This document shows, in pieces, positions 36,002-48,025 of a stretch of 64,000 nt of DNA; position 1 is the stretch's first letter, and every line of letters starts with the position of its first letter. The stretch lies in NCBI GenBank assembly GCA_036346355.1, contig CM070569.1:44556276-44620275 (forward strand). The letters run 5' to 3'. The translations under genes were made by a program, and so were the position numbers. Below the pieces are notes generated by a model that worked only from the letters and a program-made list of their open reading frames with translations, ran no database searches and was not told the DNA's origin. The stretch comes from Rhipidocladum racemiflorum (lineage: Eukaryota; Streptophyta; Magnoliopsida; Poales; Poaceae).

Positions 36002-36129
36002 CACCCATTACTGAGACAACAGAAACACATCTTATCATTCACCATGTCACTAAAGTAGGAAGAGAGTGAGACCAACTCATCCAAAATTGTCTCATCTGTG
36101 ATGCTTTTGTCCACGTCGTCTTCATTCTA

Positions 36130-37015
36130 GACTATGTTCCTCCAAACCCCAGCGGCAGTGGTGTTCGGATTCTGGTCTCCAATTGTTTGCAAAATTGATT
36201 CAACTGGACCACTAACTCCTCCTTGTACAATAGACTCCAATTCTTTAGTGAGATGAGCACCTTTCGCCAAACTGTTTTCACATCTGACCAATTCTGAGAA
36301 AGAAAAATCATGTTATTTATACTCTTCCACAAAACTCCATAAGACAGCAGCACACATAGTATTTATAGCTGCATTTTTCTTATTGCTCAACCAAAACCGA
36401 GTAACGGATTCATAATTGTACCATATGTTCAAATCAAAATAATTCCCAACCACATCCCAAATGTTTTGGCAACCACACACTCGAAAAAAAGGTGAGTAAC
36501 AGATTCATTCTCATCACAGAAGCTACAAAACTCCCCTATGTCTATACCTCTTTTCAACATATTATCTTTAGTTGTCTATACCTCTTTTCAACATATTATC
36601 TTTAGTTATAACTTTATTATGCGAAAGAAGCCAAAGGAAAAAGTGAATCTTAAGGGGAACAACCAAACTCCACACTGCCGGAATGTAGACAAGCAAAAAC
36701 CCCTGAAATTAATGATTGCATATAAAAATTTAACAGAATAAACTCCATTACTACTATATTGCCAAACCAACGCATCCTCATCCTCAGTGAGCTTTATACT
36801 GTTAGCCACTTCCACCAACTCAAACCATCTGACCATCATCTTTTCAGAGAAAGTTCTTCTAAAAATGTATTTAATATTAGAGCCATCCAAAATCTCAGCA
36901 ATCGTGACCCCTTTGTCATTAACTAGGACATAAATATCCAAAAACTGAATAGCTAAACAGGATGAGCCAAACTAAATATCCTCCCAAAACCTAATCTTAT
37001 TACCATTACCTAGCA
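36130..37015 (-). pseudogene. LINE remnant: zinc-binding region after reverse transcriptase
   Basis: On the minus strand the translation begins VLGNGNKIRFWEDI (then a stop), continues with GVTIAEILDGSNIKYIFRRT, and reaches EDALVWQYSSNGVYSVKFLY. This is the zf-RVT segment that follows the reverse transcriptase in plant L1-type LINEs. A downstream piece at 36353-36132 (WSDVKTVWRKVLISLKNWSL) matches LINE 3' coding ends. Stops and frameshifts are present, and the endonuclease and RT are absent: a dead 3' fragment. Confidence 0.85.
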
Positions 37016-37759
37016 CGTTGGCGGCTGAAAATCTTCCCTCTTATCTTTTTCTTTTTCTTTTCTTTTTTTTCGACGAGCTTGATCAATCGAAGCCCAGAAC
37101 CCTATTGATATTTATACGGTAACTTTCCTTCTTTTTTGTATAACTTTTTATACGTAAACTACCCTGGGAGCCTCTTCGTTTACTGAAAAGTGAACGATCC
37201 AGCCCATGTCCTGAAATCCCAGGCTGTGCTTGTTCCTGACTGTATCTTGTTGAAACACAGATGGTTCTTGTGTATCCGGTGCTCAAAGATTTTCTACAGA
37301 GAAGAGGAAAGAAAAGAAAAGAAGATACCCATGATCGAATGCTCAAGAACTGCAAACCAAATCGACAAAAAGAAAACGGAATTGGCCCAGACAAATCATA
37401 GAACACTGAGGCGACCAACCCGTGCGCTGGAAAGGAAACGAGATTTCCATTCAAAGATACGAAACTAGCATCGATCAGCAGGTCATGCATGCAAACGAGA
37501 CAGAGATAAACATGATTAGCATCAGCGATCCTCAAATCACTCTCACAATCCTCCTACCTGAAATTAACAACTGGTCGCTCCCGATCAAATCGCCTTCGAA
37601 AGCTCTCAGAAAAGATAACCCGGCGGATAGATGCAACACTAGCAAGCAAGCTACCGTTAATTAAACACCTAAATTAATTAAAGAGAAGGGCTAAATTATA
37701 ACTGAGTCGTCGTTGGCCAACTTCGCCTTGAGCGCGCGCGGGGGAGACCTCCGGCAGGC
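37016..37759. other. 3' flank of the Dof gene
   Basis: AT-rich sequence with no convincing ORF. Probable 3' UTR of the Dof gene within the last few hundred bases before 37760; nothing else is seen. Confidence 0.45.
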
Positions 37760-38395
37760 CTAGATGGACAGATCCGGCCACCCCATGGTCCAGAAGCCCT
37801 CTGGCATCGCCTGCGACACCGGCGGCTGTGGGTGCGGATGCGGCGGCGACAGAGCGGGGGCAGGAGGAGGCACCAGCGTCGACGCGCCGGCGCCGCCCAG
37901 CAGGAAGCCGGGGGCGAAGTGGCCGTTGGGCAGGGGCGCGGGCGCGAGCAGCGAGCTGAAGCTGCCGCCGAGGTCGAGCAGCCGGCGGTTGGGGTCACTC
38001 GCCGCCAGGTGCGCGGCCGGCAGGCCCGGCACGAAGGACAGGTCGTAGTGCTGCAGCGGCGTTGGGGCCGACACCACCGACAGCTGGGCTGGAGCCTGAG
38101 CCGGCGCCGCGGCGGGGGTGGCCTGGGACTGGGAGGGGCGCTTGCGGCGGCCGGCGGGGGTGGCCTTGCGCATGCCGCCGCCGACGGGGACGTTGCGGAG
38201 CGCTCCCCCGCGCGTCCAGTAGCGGCGGCAGCCCTTGCAGAAGTGCCGCGGCTGCGCCATGTTGTAGTTGTTGTAGTAGCAGAACTTGGTGTTGGTGGAC
38301 TCGCAGCGCGGGCACGGCAGCCCCTCCGGCTCCGTCCTCGCTCCTGCTCCGACGCCACCTGCCGCCGGCGCTCTCCCGGCCTCCACCACCTCCAT
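37760..38395 (-). CDS. Dof zinc-finger transcription factor
   Basis: Single-exon ORF of 211 residues. The Dof domain is complete: Cys28, Cys31, Cys53 and Cys56 form the C-x2-C-x21-C-x2-C finger (CPRCESTNTKFC, then NNYNMAQPRHFCKGCRRYW), followed by TRGGALRNVPVGGG. Dof factors are plant-specific nuclear proteins that bind AAAG cores. A basic stretch AGRRKRPSQ just after the domain may be the nuclear localisation signal. The C-terminal half is Pro/Ala/Leu-rich with a terminal EGFWTMGWPDLSI resembling acidic/aromatic activation tails. The ATG at 38395 is the first in frame. A 280-codon plus-strand ORF over the same DNA is a GC-rich shadow. The subgroup cannot be assigned with confidence. Confidence 0.96.
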   Translation of the reverse strand: MEVVEAGRAPAAGGVGAGARTEPEGLPCPRCESTNTKFCYYNNYNMAQPRHFCKGCRRYWTRGGALRNVPVGGGMRKATPAGRRKRPSQSQATPAAAPAQAPAQLSVVSAPTPLQHYDLSFVPGLPAAHLAASDPNRRLLDLGGSFSSLLAPAPLPNGHFAPGFLLGGAGASTLVPPPAPALSPPHPHPQPPVSQAMPEGFWTMGWPDLSI

Positions 38396-38953
38396 AGCAG
38401 CACGCCGAACTATGACTATCTACCACCTCTCGCTCTCTTGGTCCAGGAAACCCAACCCCTTCGGCTAGAGCTACCACTTGGTGGTGCAAGTGCAAGTGCA
38501 GGTGCAAGAAGCCAAGACACGCAGGGGCTGAGGCAATATGTAGCGGAGCGGAGGCATGGTGGGGGAGGAAGAAGACAAAGGCAAGAAAGAACAAGAGGAG
38601 GAGGCGGTCAGGAGGCGGTCCTGGGGCTCAGCCGCGCAGGCAGGAGTCAGGACATGTACAAGAAGCATCTCTGAAGCCTGACGGCGCCGCAGAGGTGGCA
38701 GGGGCGGGGCAATTTGAATAGGGCTTTGATCCGGTTGAGACTTCTATTCCGGGCTACTGGACAAGCACGGCAGCGGCCGCAAAGGCCACAGCTTCGCCCG
38801 CCTTACCGACTAGTCAAAGAGAGGGGAGAGGAGGACAGGTGGCATATGCACAGCGATTTGCTTGCCTGGGTTCCTGCAGAATGGAAGCCGAAGCCCTCTA
38901 ACACAGTTATTTTCAAATCCAGCCACTCTTTTTTTTTCAAAAATAATCACTAA
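38396..38953. promoter_or_regulatory. Upstream region of the Dof gene
   Basis: The 5' flank contains a repeated GTGCAAGTGCAAGTGCAGGT tract (38483 onward) and a purine-rich GAGGAGGAGG segment at 38560-38610. These are probable 5' UTR or promoter sequences. No coding region is supported. Confidence 0.4.
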
Positions 38954-39222
38954 AGGCCTGTTTGGTTCATATACTAAGCTTGCCATGCTTTGTCATAGAT
39001 TTTTTTACCAAACTTATCTAATGTTAGGTCATCAAAATTGATGACACACTTTAGCTAGGAAAATAAAGTTTGTCACACTTTTTTGAGCCAATGACGCGTA
39101 GGACCAGAATGGTAAAAAAGAATCTTACCACAAATGTGGCTATGAACAAAACATATGCCTAACTCGGTCAAACTTGCCTAACTTAATGTGTGGCAATGTT
39201 TGGCTATGAAGCAAACAGCCCC
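38954..39222. mobile_element. Tourist-type MITE
   Basis: A 269-bp element with left end AGGCCTGTTTGGTTCATA and right end, in reverse, GGGGCTGTTTGCTTCATA. Trinucleotide TAA flanks both sides (38951-38953 and 39223-39225). It is AT-rich and non-coding. Ends and duplication fit the Tourist group moved by PIF/Harbinger transposases. Confidence 0.85.
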
Positions 39223-39225
39223 TAA

Positions 39226-41054
39226 CTCAACCCCTGAAGACACAATAGATAACACATATCATCATAGCAAAACGGGAGACTATGGTAGGAGGATGCCGCC
39301 GACCCGAGGTAGCGAGGCAACAAGCCCGCTGTGGTAGGCCATCTCCATGCTATCACGGTTAGCCGATCTCTCATAGGTTTGGGATCTTGCCGCAGTATAA
39401 GGGGTGTGGCAAGTGTTATCTTTCGGTGCTTTCATGATCGGAAAGAAAACTATTTTAAAAATTGTATACGCAAAAGAAATTTAAAAAAATATACATATAT
39501 ATCAACTGGACAATTGAGCCAAGGATTCTGCAGAATGTTGCGGCCTCAGACATTTGTTTGATTCATCTGTCTCTCTCTCTCTCTCTCTCGTGTGTGAGGC
39601 TTGGCCTGGACTACTCTTGGCCCCTTGTTCTGCTGCTCTAGGGGGCAGGGAGGCACCTCATGTGTAGGAGTAGGTCAAATACTAGGGTACTCCTTGGCAT
39701 GTATCATTATATCTGCCGGTGCGGCTGTATCATTGCAATCCATGTCATTTGCACACTAATCTTCTTCTGAACAGCACCATGGGCGGGGACTATCGAGTTA
39801 GGGTAACACAGCAGAAATCTACCATACTCACGCACCATAGTAGGCCCTTCCGTCCCTGCATGTGTGGTCATCCTGCTGTGGCAGCGTGCCCTACCAAGGC
39901 ACCCTACACCGGTAGGTGTACGTACGCGGTGGTTCCAGGCTTCTAATATGGTACACGAGCATGAGATACGACATGTGTTATTTGTAGGTGTTTTATGGTT
40001 GAAGAGGGTGTTGTTTTTGTAATTCTATTTATACACTAAATTTGTAAAAACAAATGTGCGAGCAGCCAGAAAACCTAAGAATTCGTGTATAGGCGCTGTG
40101 CGTCGATGAGCAGCTGAGGCCATGCAGATCTTCCCAAAGGGGGGCAGGCTAGGACATTTTCCATGCGAGTCAGTGGCTAGCACCTAGCTAGCAGTGTGAT
40201 TTGTTGCGAAATGGCTTAATTAGTGCAAGAATTAATTCAGTAGATGCAAGCTCGAGTATCACTTGCGTTGTGCGTCTCGCAATGCGTCGCTCTTTCATTA
40301 GTTAGCCGGTCAATCAGTCCAGAATCTAGCCAGATGCCCGATAAGATCACTTCTTCACGGTGGCTAGGGATCGATCGAAAGGTGCCGGGTCTGCATCAAA
40401 CTGGTTAGGTCAGTCAATTACTAGCAGTCTTTTCGTTTCGCTTGTGTTCTATGCTTCTATATATTATATATATTATATATATGTATGGTGCGAATTAAAG
40501 CGCATGATGCGTTGGTGACCAATCCATCTCATGTGTTAGCTAACGAATGACCGGGATGGAATCGAAGAGGCGTAGGATTTTACTTTCGCGCCTATAGGTT
40601 CCGGAAAAAGTCTTGGCGAAGACTGACGAGAAGTGTATTCTTTTCGCACTTCGTAACTTCCATGCGATCGTCAGTCGCTCCACTGCTACTTGCATTCTTT
40701 TCACACTTTGCAACTTCCGGTGAGCTTCCATGCGACCGTCGCTCCGACGCTAGCACTTGGCTTGCGACTTACACCTACTGGCTACTGTTGTCTATCGATG
40801 GTGCAAATCGAGCTGCCAAGCTGCTGCGCTACGACTACGAGCCTATGGCGTGATGAGCCACCCCAGCTACGTACTCACTGCTTCAACCAAGAAACCGTGC
40901 TCTCCACTACTACTAGTAGCTAGATGTATATTCAGTTCAGATCAAGGCCAAGCACTACACCGATCGATCGATCATTGCCATTGCTCTTGCTCACATTTCG
41001 CATTGCGACAAAGCATGCATGCATATACGAAGATTCAAACACGAAGCACGTTGC

Positions 41055-41096
<42 letters not shown>

Positions 41097-41549
41097 GTAC
41101 CAAACGTATACCAACAAACTCTGACTCGCGCAGCAGGCCATGCAGAAGGAAGGCATCCACAGATGCTCCTCATGCCTGACAGCGGCCTCAGACGCAGCTG
41201 GGTTTTGGAAGCCGATCACTACAGTGCAGCACGTTGGCAGCTGGTGTAGAGAGAGGGGCAGGGTTTGGACTGGGCAAGCGCTCGCTGCTCCCTTGTTTTT
41301 TGTCTCTTTGCATGCATCTCCAGCGCAGGGCAGGGCAGTACTGCAGTACTCCTCTGGTGCCTGCCACCGGCAGAGGAGGCCGAGCCGGCCCCAGCAGCCA
41401 GTGCCCAGTGGCCGCAGAGCTGCAGCAGCCAGGCCCAGCTTGCAGGGAGTTGGTGAGGGGGCGGAGTGTAAACTTCTGTTGGGCTGTTCTTATCTTCTCC
41501 TTGTAATCTTCTACGAACAAATTTCTGTTGTTCGTTGTACTGTACATCA
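39226..41549. other. Intergenic, no gene supported
   Basis: Mixed sequence with short TC runs (about 39571-39590) and a GA microsatellite at 41058-41091. Two similar phrases ending TTCTTTTC..CACTT..AACTTCC near 40640 and 40695 are a small local duplication. Many short ORFs overlap on both strands without domains. Confidence 0.45.
41058..41091. repeat. (GA)n microsatellite
   Basis: About 34 bp of uninterrupted GA dinucleotides. Confidence 0.95.
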
Positions 41550-44500
41550 TCTGGGAATATTAACATATATTAAATATTAAAGTGCCTAGAATCCGTGAGC
41601 TCTCAGGTGGTCCACGTCACCTCTTTCCGCGTAGAGGCCCCGTTTCTTTCCCCATTTTGGCGCCTGTGTCAGTTTTCCGTGCCGCCGATCTCTCGCTAGG
41701 TTCTATCCGACGCCCACGCTGGGCCCAGTGCCCTCATCCGCGCCCCCCGATTTCTCCGCCCGCTTCTTCGATGGCTCACAAGGGGCGTGATCCACCGAGG
41801 AGCGCGAATCCACGATCTTCGGGCCTTCCTCGCCCTCCGCCCCACGCCCTTGCGCGCTTACGCCCTTTCAATGGCCGCCTCTCACGCTCCGCCTCCGTGA
41901 CCGTTTGCGCCGCTTCCGCTTCTTCGATGGCCGAGAATAGGGCTATGAGATTCGGCCTTGAGGAGCGCTAGATCCCGCGATTCGCTGGCCCTCCTGCCGG
42001 TGGCTCTACGCTGACGCGCCAATCGGACGATCGCCTCCCAACCGCCTCTTCCACGCCGCTCGGCTGCGAGCCGCTTCCTGTGTTCTTCTCGCAGGATGTT
42101 ATCAATCGCTGATCCGGCTAAGTTTCCACGGCCGGCCGTTTTCCTCAACCGGGCGGGTTCTCAACGCCACCGCCTCACCACCGCCCCAACAATCTCTTCC
42201 ACGTGCATGCCACCGCCACGCCATGCCTCTGCCGCACCGCGGTGTAAGAGGGTGTATTCATCTACTACCCAGTATGAGATGATGACCGATGCATTGAGGG
42301 TGGCTACAACGCATGGTAATGACGCATGAGCTAACGTCACTTTCTTTGAACGCAGGGATTAATGTATGCATTGATTCATCTGGCTTGGCTTGTGTATGGC
42401 GACGCACCACATTTCTCTAGGGTAGAATTTTTTACACTGGCTCCTGCTTGTTTAGCTATTCACACCATGAAGCATGCTTTTAGCCTTATTTGTCTGCTTA
42501 TTTTCATTGTCACAATCAGTTAGTTTTTTTCTATGCGGATCGTGATCTCAGCCGCTATTTTCCACCAGATTAAGTTACTTAATTAATAACTTGAGTTTGA
42601 TTATTTCATCAAATGTACCAATGTTCAGATCATGTGAACTCACGAAGTTCTTGGCCGATTTGATTCTCATTGACTATAGTTCACCGAAAGTGTACAATCA
42701 TAGCAAAAAGGATTGAAAACCTCATTGAAGAATCTACCGAAAGTTTCGATTACTTGGAAGGCTCTCAATTGGTTCGTAAATTGGCCCATAGCGTGCTATA
42801 GCAAAAAGGATTGAAAACTCCTATCAAGAATCCGGGAAAGTTTCGACATTTTGGAAAGCTCGAATTGGTTCTGTAAATTGGCCCATAGCGTGCTTGCTTA
42901 GGTTGGAAATTTTATACCACGCCCAAGAGCTTTGGGTTTGTGCTTCTTTATCTTTGCTATGCTTTGATTGGTTCTAACTTGTACGCTGTAATGATAGGTT
43001 TACATGTGTTAAAAAGAACGATGTATATCAGACAACTAGAGATGATGCCTAAATTTGCTAGCTACCCACTAATCAAAATGTTGTCTCTATTGCTGTAGAG
43101 GTGATTGTGATTTTATTCTCTACATCCATGCAAAAATTATGGTTTCTACTGATGGTGGTGTGGTCGCATAATCACTAGAGAATAATAGTGGGCGCTGAGA
43201 GTTGGTAAGGGGACGCGTGAGGCATCAGGATTGTTAAAACAGACTGGATCATCTTGTTTTCCATCACCTGGGGTTCAAATTCTCAAAGGTTGTCATTTTT
43301 ACTTTCTGGTATAGCTGCGATTAATTGGGTGTTTCTAGAACCTTCTGCAAGCATAAGTTCCTTTTTGTAGGTTGGTGCTTGCATTACGATTTTGCTAATC
43401 TCATTGTTCACCATATTCTATAAGTATATATGTCGATTCTCAAGTCCTCTTGAGTCGTGTAGCTCAAGTTCTCATCCAAGTAATGATTTTTTTTAAAAAT
43501 TTGAACAACCTTTTAATCTATGGCAGGTGCTTGACAATGAAATAAATGAAGTGGATGGTAAAATAGTGGCAGGACCTGATAGAGGACCTTCTTTGAGAAT
43601 CCAGGCATGAATAAAAATGTATTTATTTGGGGCCACTTCTAGCTTCTTGCAGCTTATTTTATTTTTTACTTTGGATTTCACAGATTATCCTGTAATGCAC
43701 TTGCTACCTGTGATGCACTTGCCACTTGCTCCTCGTCCTACCTAACTATGACATCAGTCCTCTTCGTGCATGGTAAGCACATGACAATGCACAAATTTGA
43801 TTTAATAAAAATATGAAAGAATTACGATTTATATTTGATCCTATTTTGGTTAGGTTTGAAAGGTAGCTATCTTTGTTACCTTACAATCCGTCTTTGTTAT
43901 CCATTTGCAGAAGTATGTGGTTTCTGCTCTACCTATTGTGTTCTTGTTTTCTTAATGAGCTTCAGTTGTGTCTGATTATTCAAATTCATGTGTCACAGAT
44001 AGTTCTATATAGAGATTTTTATATGCATGTATGTTTGCTTTATAGTTTAGGACGCTTATGTATTTATTGTTTAGACATTTGCATATCTCAACAAATATTT
44101 GAAGCAATCAATGCGTTGTTAGATAGTGACAAATTTCATATGCACTTCTTCAAAATTGTTAGATAGTTTCTCCTTCGTAGAATCTTTTCTAATAATAGCC
44201 ATCTTATGTAAAATTCGTGAATCATCCTTTAGGTCGCTTCTCTTGGTCCTCCAGAAATGGAAAACATTGCTTGCAAAGTGTAGCATCGTAATCAAGCTAC
44301 ATTTTAACATTTTGGCTTCTTCGTTAACGCCAAAATGGGTATGTGGGTATTCCTCCATTTGTTACACTATCTGATCTATATATTTCTTAATCAAAACAAC
44401 CTTACTTTTCATTGGCAAAACAGTAGGGAGGTCAAAAGCTTGTTCTGGACATTTTCATGGTGGTTGTTGATAGACAACCATCTGGTTATTTTCATAGATG

Positions 44501-45762
44501 AGGTATCTGATAACCCCTTCCCCTGTGGTAACCACTTGTAGTTAGCTTCTAAAGTCAAAATTTGCTGAAATTATGTAATACAATTCTATTTAATGTTTGC
44601 TTGATTCCATTTTTCTAGAATTTTTTCTTATTTACGGAGCCCATCAACATTATTTGGAACCATGCAATTATTTGACATGGCAAAATTGGTTATGTCATAT
44701 TTCAAAAATAGTTTGCTGTTTGAAATCCATTTGAACGATGCAATTATTAGACATGGAAATGCATGTTCTGCATCACCACTTGTTTCCTAAGCTTAGCACA
44801 AAATAGAGGAATGCATTAAACATTGTATTCTGTTCTTAGGCTTATGCACAACGTTGTTGTTAATACTTCTTATGGTAGTTTTTTTTTTCAACTTGTTTTG
44901 TGTTCTGTGGGCTTTTGGGATGCTTGCCTACTCAGGACATCGATTTGATACAGCAAGAAATATTTGGTTTTTTTCTTGTGATTATGCAATCTTTTGTTCA
45001 AATCTGTACCAAAAACTAAATGTTTGATCCCAAATCATTCCTTTGTCATTCAGATCTTTCTAGAAGGTTAGATAAGCACATAAATGTATTCTCATTCCAT
45101 AGCTCACTGGTAGGATCTTTAAAATGTATTTTCTTTAGCTGATTTTTTTAATGGATTCTCTCTTATTTTAATCTTAAGAGGGAATATGAGGCTTTTTGTC
45201 ATTTGCTGACGGATTTGACTATAGATTGATAGCGCCATGTCTACAAGGTTAGCTAATGAGAATGACGCTGATAAAAGCATTGAAATTCGAATTCTTTATC
45301 CAGTTTGATGGGGTGACTTTAAACCCAGATGATTTAGTAATGGTTATAGGTTAGCATCTCTATCTTTGCGAATTTGCGTAATTCTGGTTAGCTTTCGCAC
45401 CATGCTTGGTTATAGGGAAAATATTTATGATGCAGCTATTGGATGTGCAACTGTTAGTCTCAATCATATAGTAATTTGTGGGCATGCAGTATTCAATATC
45501 CAGTGTATTAATTCGGTCTATTGTTTCTTGTCCCTTACTGTATAAAGCCACATTTGAGTGTTGCAATGTTGCTTGCGTAGCACATGATTGCCAAAGTATT
45601 CTTTTACCTTATTTCTATCGAACAAATTTCTCTACGGCGCAGCGTAGCGCGCATATCTGGCTAATTACATATTTTCCTTATGTTATTGCCAAAGTATTTT
45701 TTTACCTTATCTCTATCGAACAATTTTCTCTACGGCGCAGCGTAGCGCGCGTATCTGGCTAG
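41550..45762 (+). mobile_element. Probable non-autonomous Helitron
   Basis: The left end reads TCTGGGAATATTAAC followed by ATATATTAAATATTAAAG, like grass Helitron 5' ends, and is preceded by A. The right end has a short palindrome CTACGGCGCAGCGTAG, then GCGCGCGTATCTGG, then CTAG before a T: a hairpin followed by the CTRR terminus, as Helitrons require. No Rep/helicase is encoded. The first 800 bp are GC-rich and the rest is intron-like; one stretch at 43528-43604 reads as a possible captured exon. Helitrons leave no target duplication, so the ends rest on motifs only. Confidence 0.45.
45587..45760. repeat. Direct duplication of the Helitron-like 3' end
   Basis: The segments 45587-45662 and 45685-45760 are about 90 percent identical. 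Each runs from ATTGCCAAAGTATT through CTACGGCGCAGCGTAGCGCG to ATCTGGCT. Only the second is followed by AGT, giving the CTAG terminus. Confidence 0.9.
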
Positions 45763-46180
45763 TATAAATACACACTGATTTGGTTTGTCGACTCTATAAC
45801 TCATTCTCTTCCATATTGTATTAGAGCCAACATGTCTTGACTTCAAGTTTCGATTGGCGCAATCTGTCTATTATAATATTAAAGTAGAGGCAAAAGAAGC
45901 CATCATGCTTGCTATCAAGGCTAGAAATTCCCACATTAATCGGGGGGAAAAAAGAAAGATCTACGCCGTTGATCGTGGTGGGTCCAGATTATAATGATCT
46001 AGAATAAAAGAAAGAGTTTGTGTCATCTACAATTGTGAAATTATGTGTTGAAAAATTGGCTTAATGATGATTTTGGTATTGCAAAGTGTTTGTGCTCTGG
46101 CATGTGTGGTGCTTGTGCATGTGTCGTCTCATTGATATACTTGTGCATGTGCTTAACTAAGTTTCCAGGATACAGGGAAT
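45763..46180. other. Intergenic spacer
   Basis: No gene is seen. At 45867 the words TCTATTATAATATTAAAG and GTAGAGGC again resemble a Helitron 5' end, but the preceding base is G rather than A and no partner end was found. Confidence 0.35.
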
Positions 46181-46830
46181 TTTGCTTTCGCGCCGGACTA
46201 AATTTTGGAGAAACAGAGTATTTTTCTTTTGCGTCGGACCGCCTTTTGCTTTTGCGCCGGACAAAATTTTCCGGTCTGTCGTAAATGTGATTTTGAGACA
46301 ATTTCGCCAGACCAAGTTTCTTGAAAAACAGTAAGTTTTACATGTACGCCGGACCATTTTTCGCATCTACGCCGGACCAATTTCTTAGTCTGGCGTGAAC
46401 GTGCATTTGAGGTCTTTTGCGTCGGACTAGTTTGTTGGTCCGTCGTGAAAGTATGTTTGCGCCGGACCATTTTTTCTTTGGTCCGCCGTGAACATGATTT
46501 TAAAGCTTTTGTGCCGGACCAAGTTGCTTTTGCAAACCAAGTGTAGCACATGTACGCTGGACCAAATTTCTGGTCCGTCATGAACAGGGTTTTGAGGTTT
46601 GTTTTCGCATTTGCGCTGGACCAAACTTTTTGGTCCGCTGTAAACATGAGTTTGAGGTTTTTTCGCCGGACCAAATTCTTCAAGTAACCGAGAGTTCAAC
46701 GTGTACACCGGATCAAGTTTTCGGTCCGTCGTGAGTGACGCCAGACCAAAGTTTCGGTCCGGCGTGAATGTGATTTTCTAGGGTTTAGTCCCTGTGTGCG
46801 CCGGACCAAGGATTTGGTCCGCTGTGAATG
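46181..46830. repeat. Array of imperfect palindromic GGACC...GGTCC repeats
   Basis: About ten diverged units carry GCGCCGGACCAAATTT or variants followed by TTGGTCCGNCGTGAACNTG and a TTTTGAGG linker. Each unit is internally palindromic. Unit spacing is about 60-70 bp. This may be part of the old LTR-type repeat that continues to 47171 and resumes at 58553. No coding function is visible; the minus-strand ORFs here are repeat translations. Confidence 0.85.
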
Positions 46831-47171
46831 TTATTTTGAAATTGGATTGTTTTGTATGCAATGCTCGTGTGAGTAGTTGCATGACTAATGTTGAGTCAAG
46901 TCGCGGACTTGTGCTCGGAATCGTTTTGTGGATTGTTCATGTGCAGGTGTTGCTCGAGGGCGAACGTGGTCGATGAAGGGACCGGAACTAGGTTCATGGA
47001 GGAACTGAGGTTCGAGACTAGGTTCGGGAGGAATCGAGGTCTTGGTAGTCAAGGATGTCACGCGGGACGTTCGGGCTAGAGAATGGTGCACGTGGAGGCT
47101 GGTCAGTCACGTGAGTATGGCAGGTGAGCCATACGCGTGCAGAGTTGTAATCGTTTGGGGTAGCTTGCATG
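46831..47171. repeat. Left part of an old LTR-like repeat interrupted by hAT
   Basis: Non-coding sequence between the palindromic array and the hAT target site. It should be contiguous with 58553 onward once the hAT and one copy of CTTGCATG are removed. Assignment as retrotransposon LTR is inferred from the downstream TATA box and from its repeat-rich setting. Confidence 0.4.
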
Positions 47172-47309
47172 CAGTGGCGGAGCCAGAAAATTCTAAAGGA
47201 GGGGGCCAAGAAAGAAGTGAACATCTACTAATGATTGATATTCAAAGTTCAGTATATAATAAGTACAATATGTAACACTTATAATTTGCAAGAATTTATG
47301 AATAAAAAC

Positions 47310-47984
47310 TGTCGAGGGGTCGGGTAATTCCCATAAATTACCTCGGGTGCCACCAACGACCAAGCTCGCTCCCGCCCGAGCCACCAGGAGGTCGTTACCC
47401 TGGACGGGTTAGTTAGAACCTGGAAGGCTACGTATTTCGGCTGTTAGAGCTCGGGCTCGGGAGGGACTGGGATGCCACGTATTCGATCGATTAGGGCTCG
47501 AGTTCGGGTAAGATGTACGAGCTCGGTGCCGGCTATCGGCCGACCTAACGTGATCTCGAGGTCGGCGGGAGTGGGAGTAACCGCCCAAGCGTAACTTCCG
47601 CTAGCCCGTTACGTTCCCCGCGGGAGCGTGGCGAAGTTGTAGGATCCACCGGTTGTCACGTTTGGGTGAGGTCCAAACGTGGGATAGTGGGGCCGATGGA
47701 GTTCGATCCTTTGTAAGCTATAAAAGCGTCCCCATCATGAGGGGGATAGGACACAGATCGTAAGACAAGAGACATACACTCGAATACGTTGCAAGAATAT
47801 ACAAGAGCCGGAGTAGGGCTATTATCTCTTTCTGAGAGGCCCGAACCAGGGTAAGCTAGCGTGTCCACGCTCGTTGAAATCTGGTGAGTCGTTCATTGAG
47901 TAATCACTCACGCGAGAAGGGGACACAGTTGGTCCCACCAACAACAAGTAAGCTCGGCGGGGGCCTGTTCCCCAATCGTCGACA
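47310..47984 (+). repeat. 5' LTR of the Gypsy element
   Basis: 675 bp, TGTCGAGGGG to TCGTCGACA. A TATA box, TATAAAAG, is at 47719-47726, and transcription is expected to start shortly downstream. The LTR matches 54742-55416 over its full length. Confidence 0.95.
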
Positions 47985-47986
47985 GC

Positions 47987-48004
47987 TGGAGCCGTCCGTG
48001 GGGA
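47987..48004 (+). promoter_or_regulatory. Primer-binding site of the Gypsy element
   Basis: TGGAGCCGTCCGTGGGGA lies two bases after the 5' LTR. It resembles the TGGCGCCGTCTGTGGGGA type of site common in grass Gypsy elements, with a few changes. The matching tRNA was not tested. Confidence 0.7.
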
Positions 48005-48025
48005 CCGACTTTCCCTTCGTGAGGA

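Noticed and set aside
37832..38674. 280-codon plus-strand ORF opposite the Dof gene
   Set aside because: It lies antisense to an intact Dof domain in GC-rich DNA and is composed of Gly/Arg/Ala-rich low-complexity sequence. The Dof reading explains the region fully.
45867..46180. Second Helitron starting at 45867
   Set aside because: The 5'-like word is present, but the insertion context (A before TC) is wrong and no hairpin/CTRR end could be paired with it.
46041..46708. Minus-strand ORFs with repeated FGPA/RRTK-like phrases
   Set aside because: They are translations of the palindromic repeat array, with stops between units; no protein family fits.
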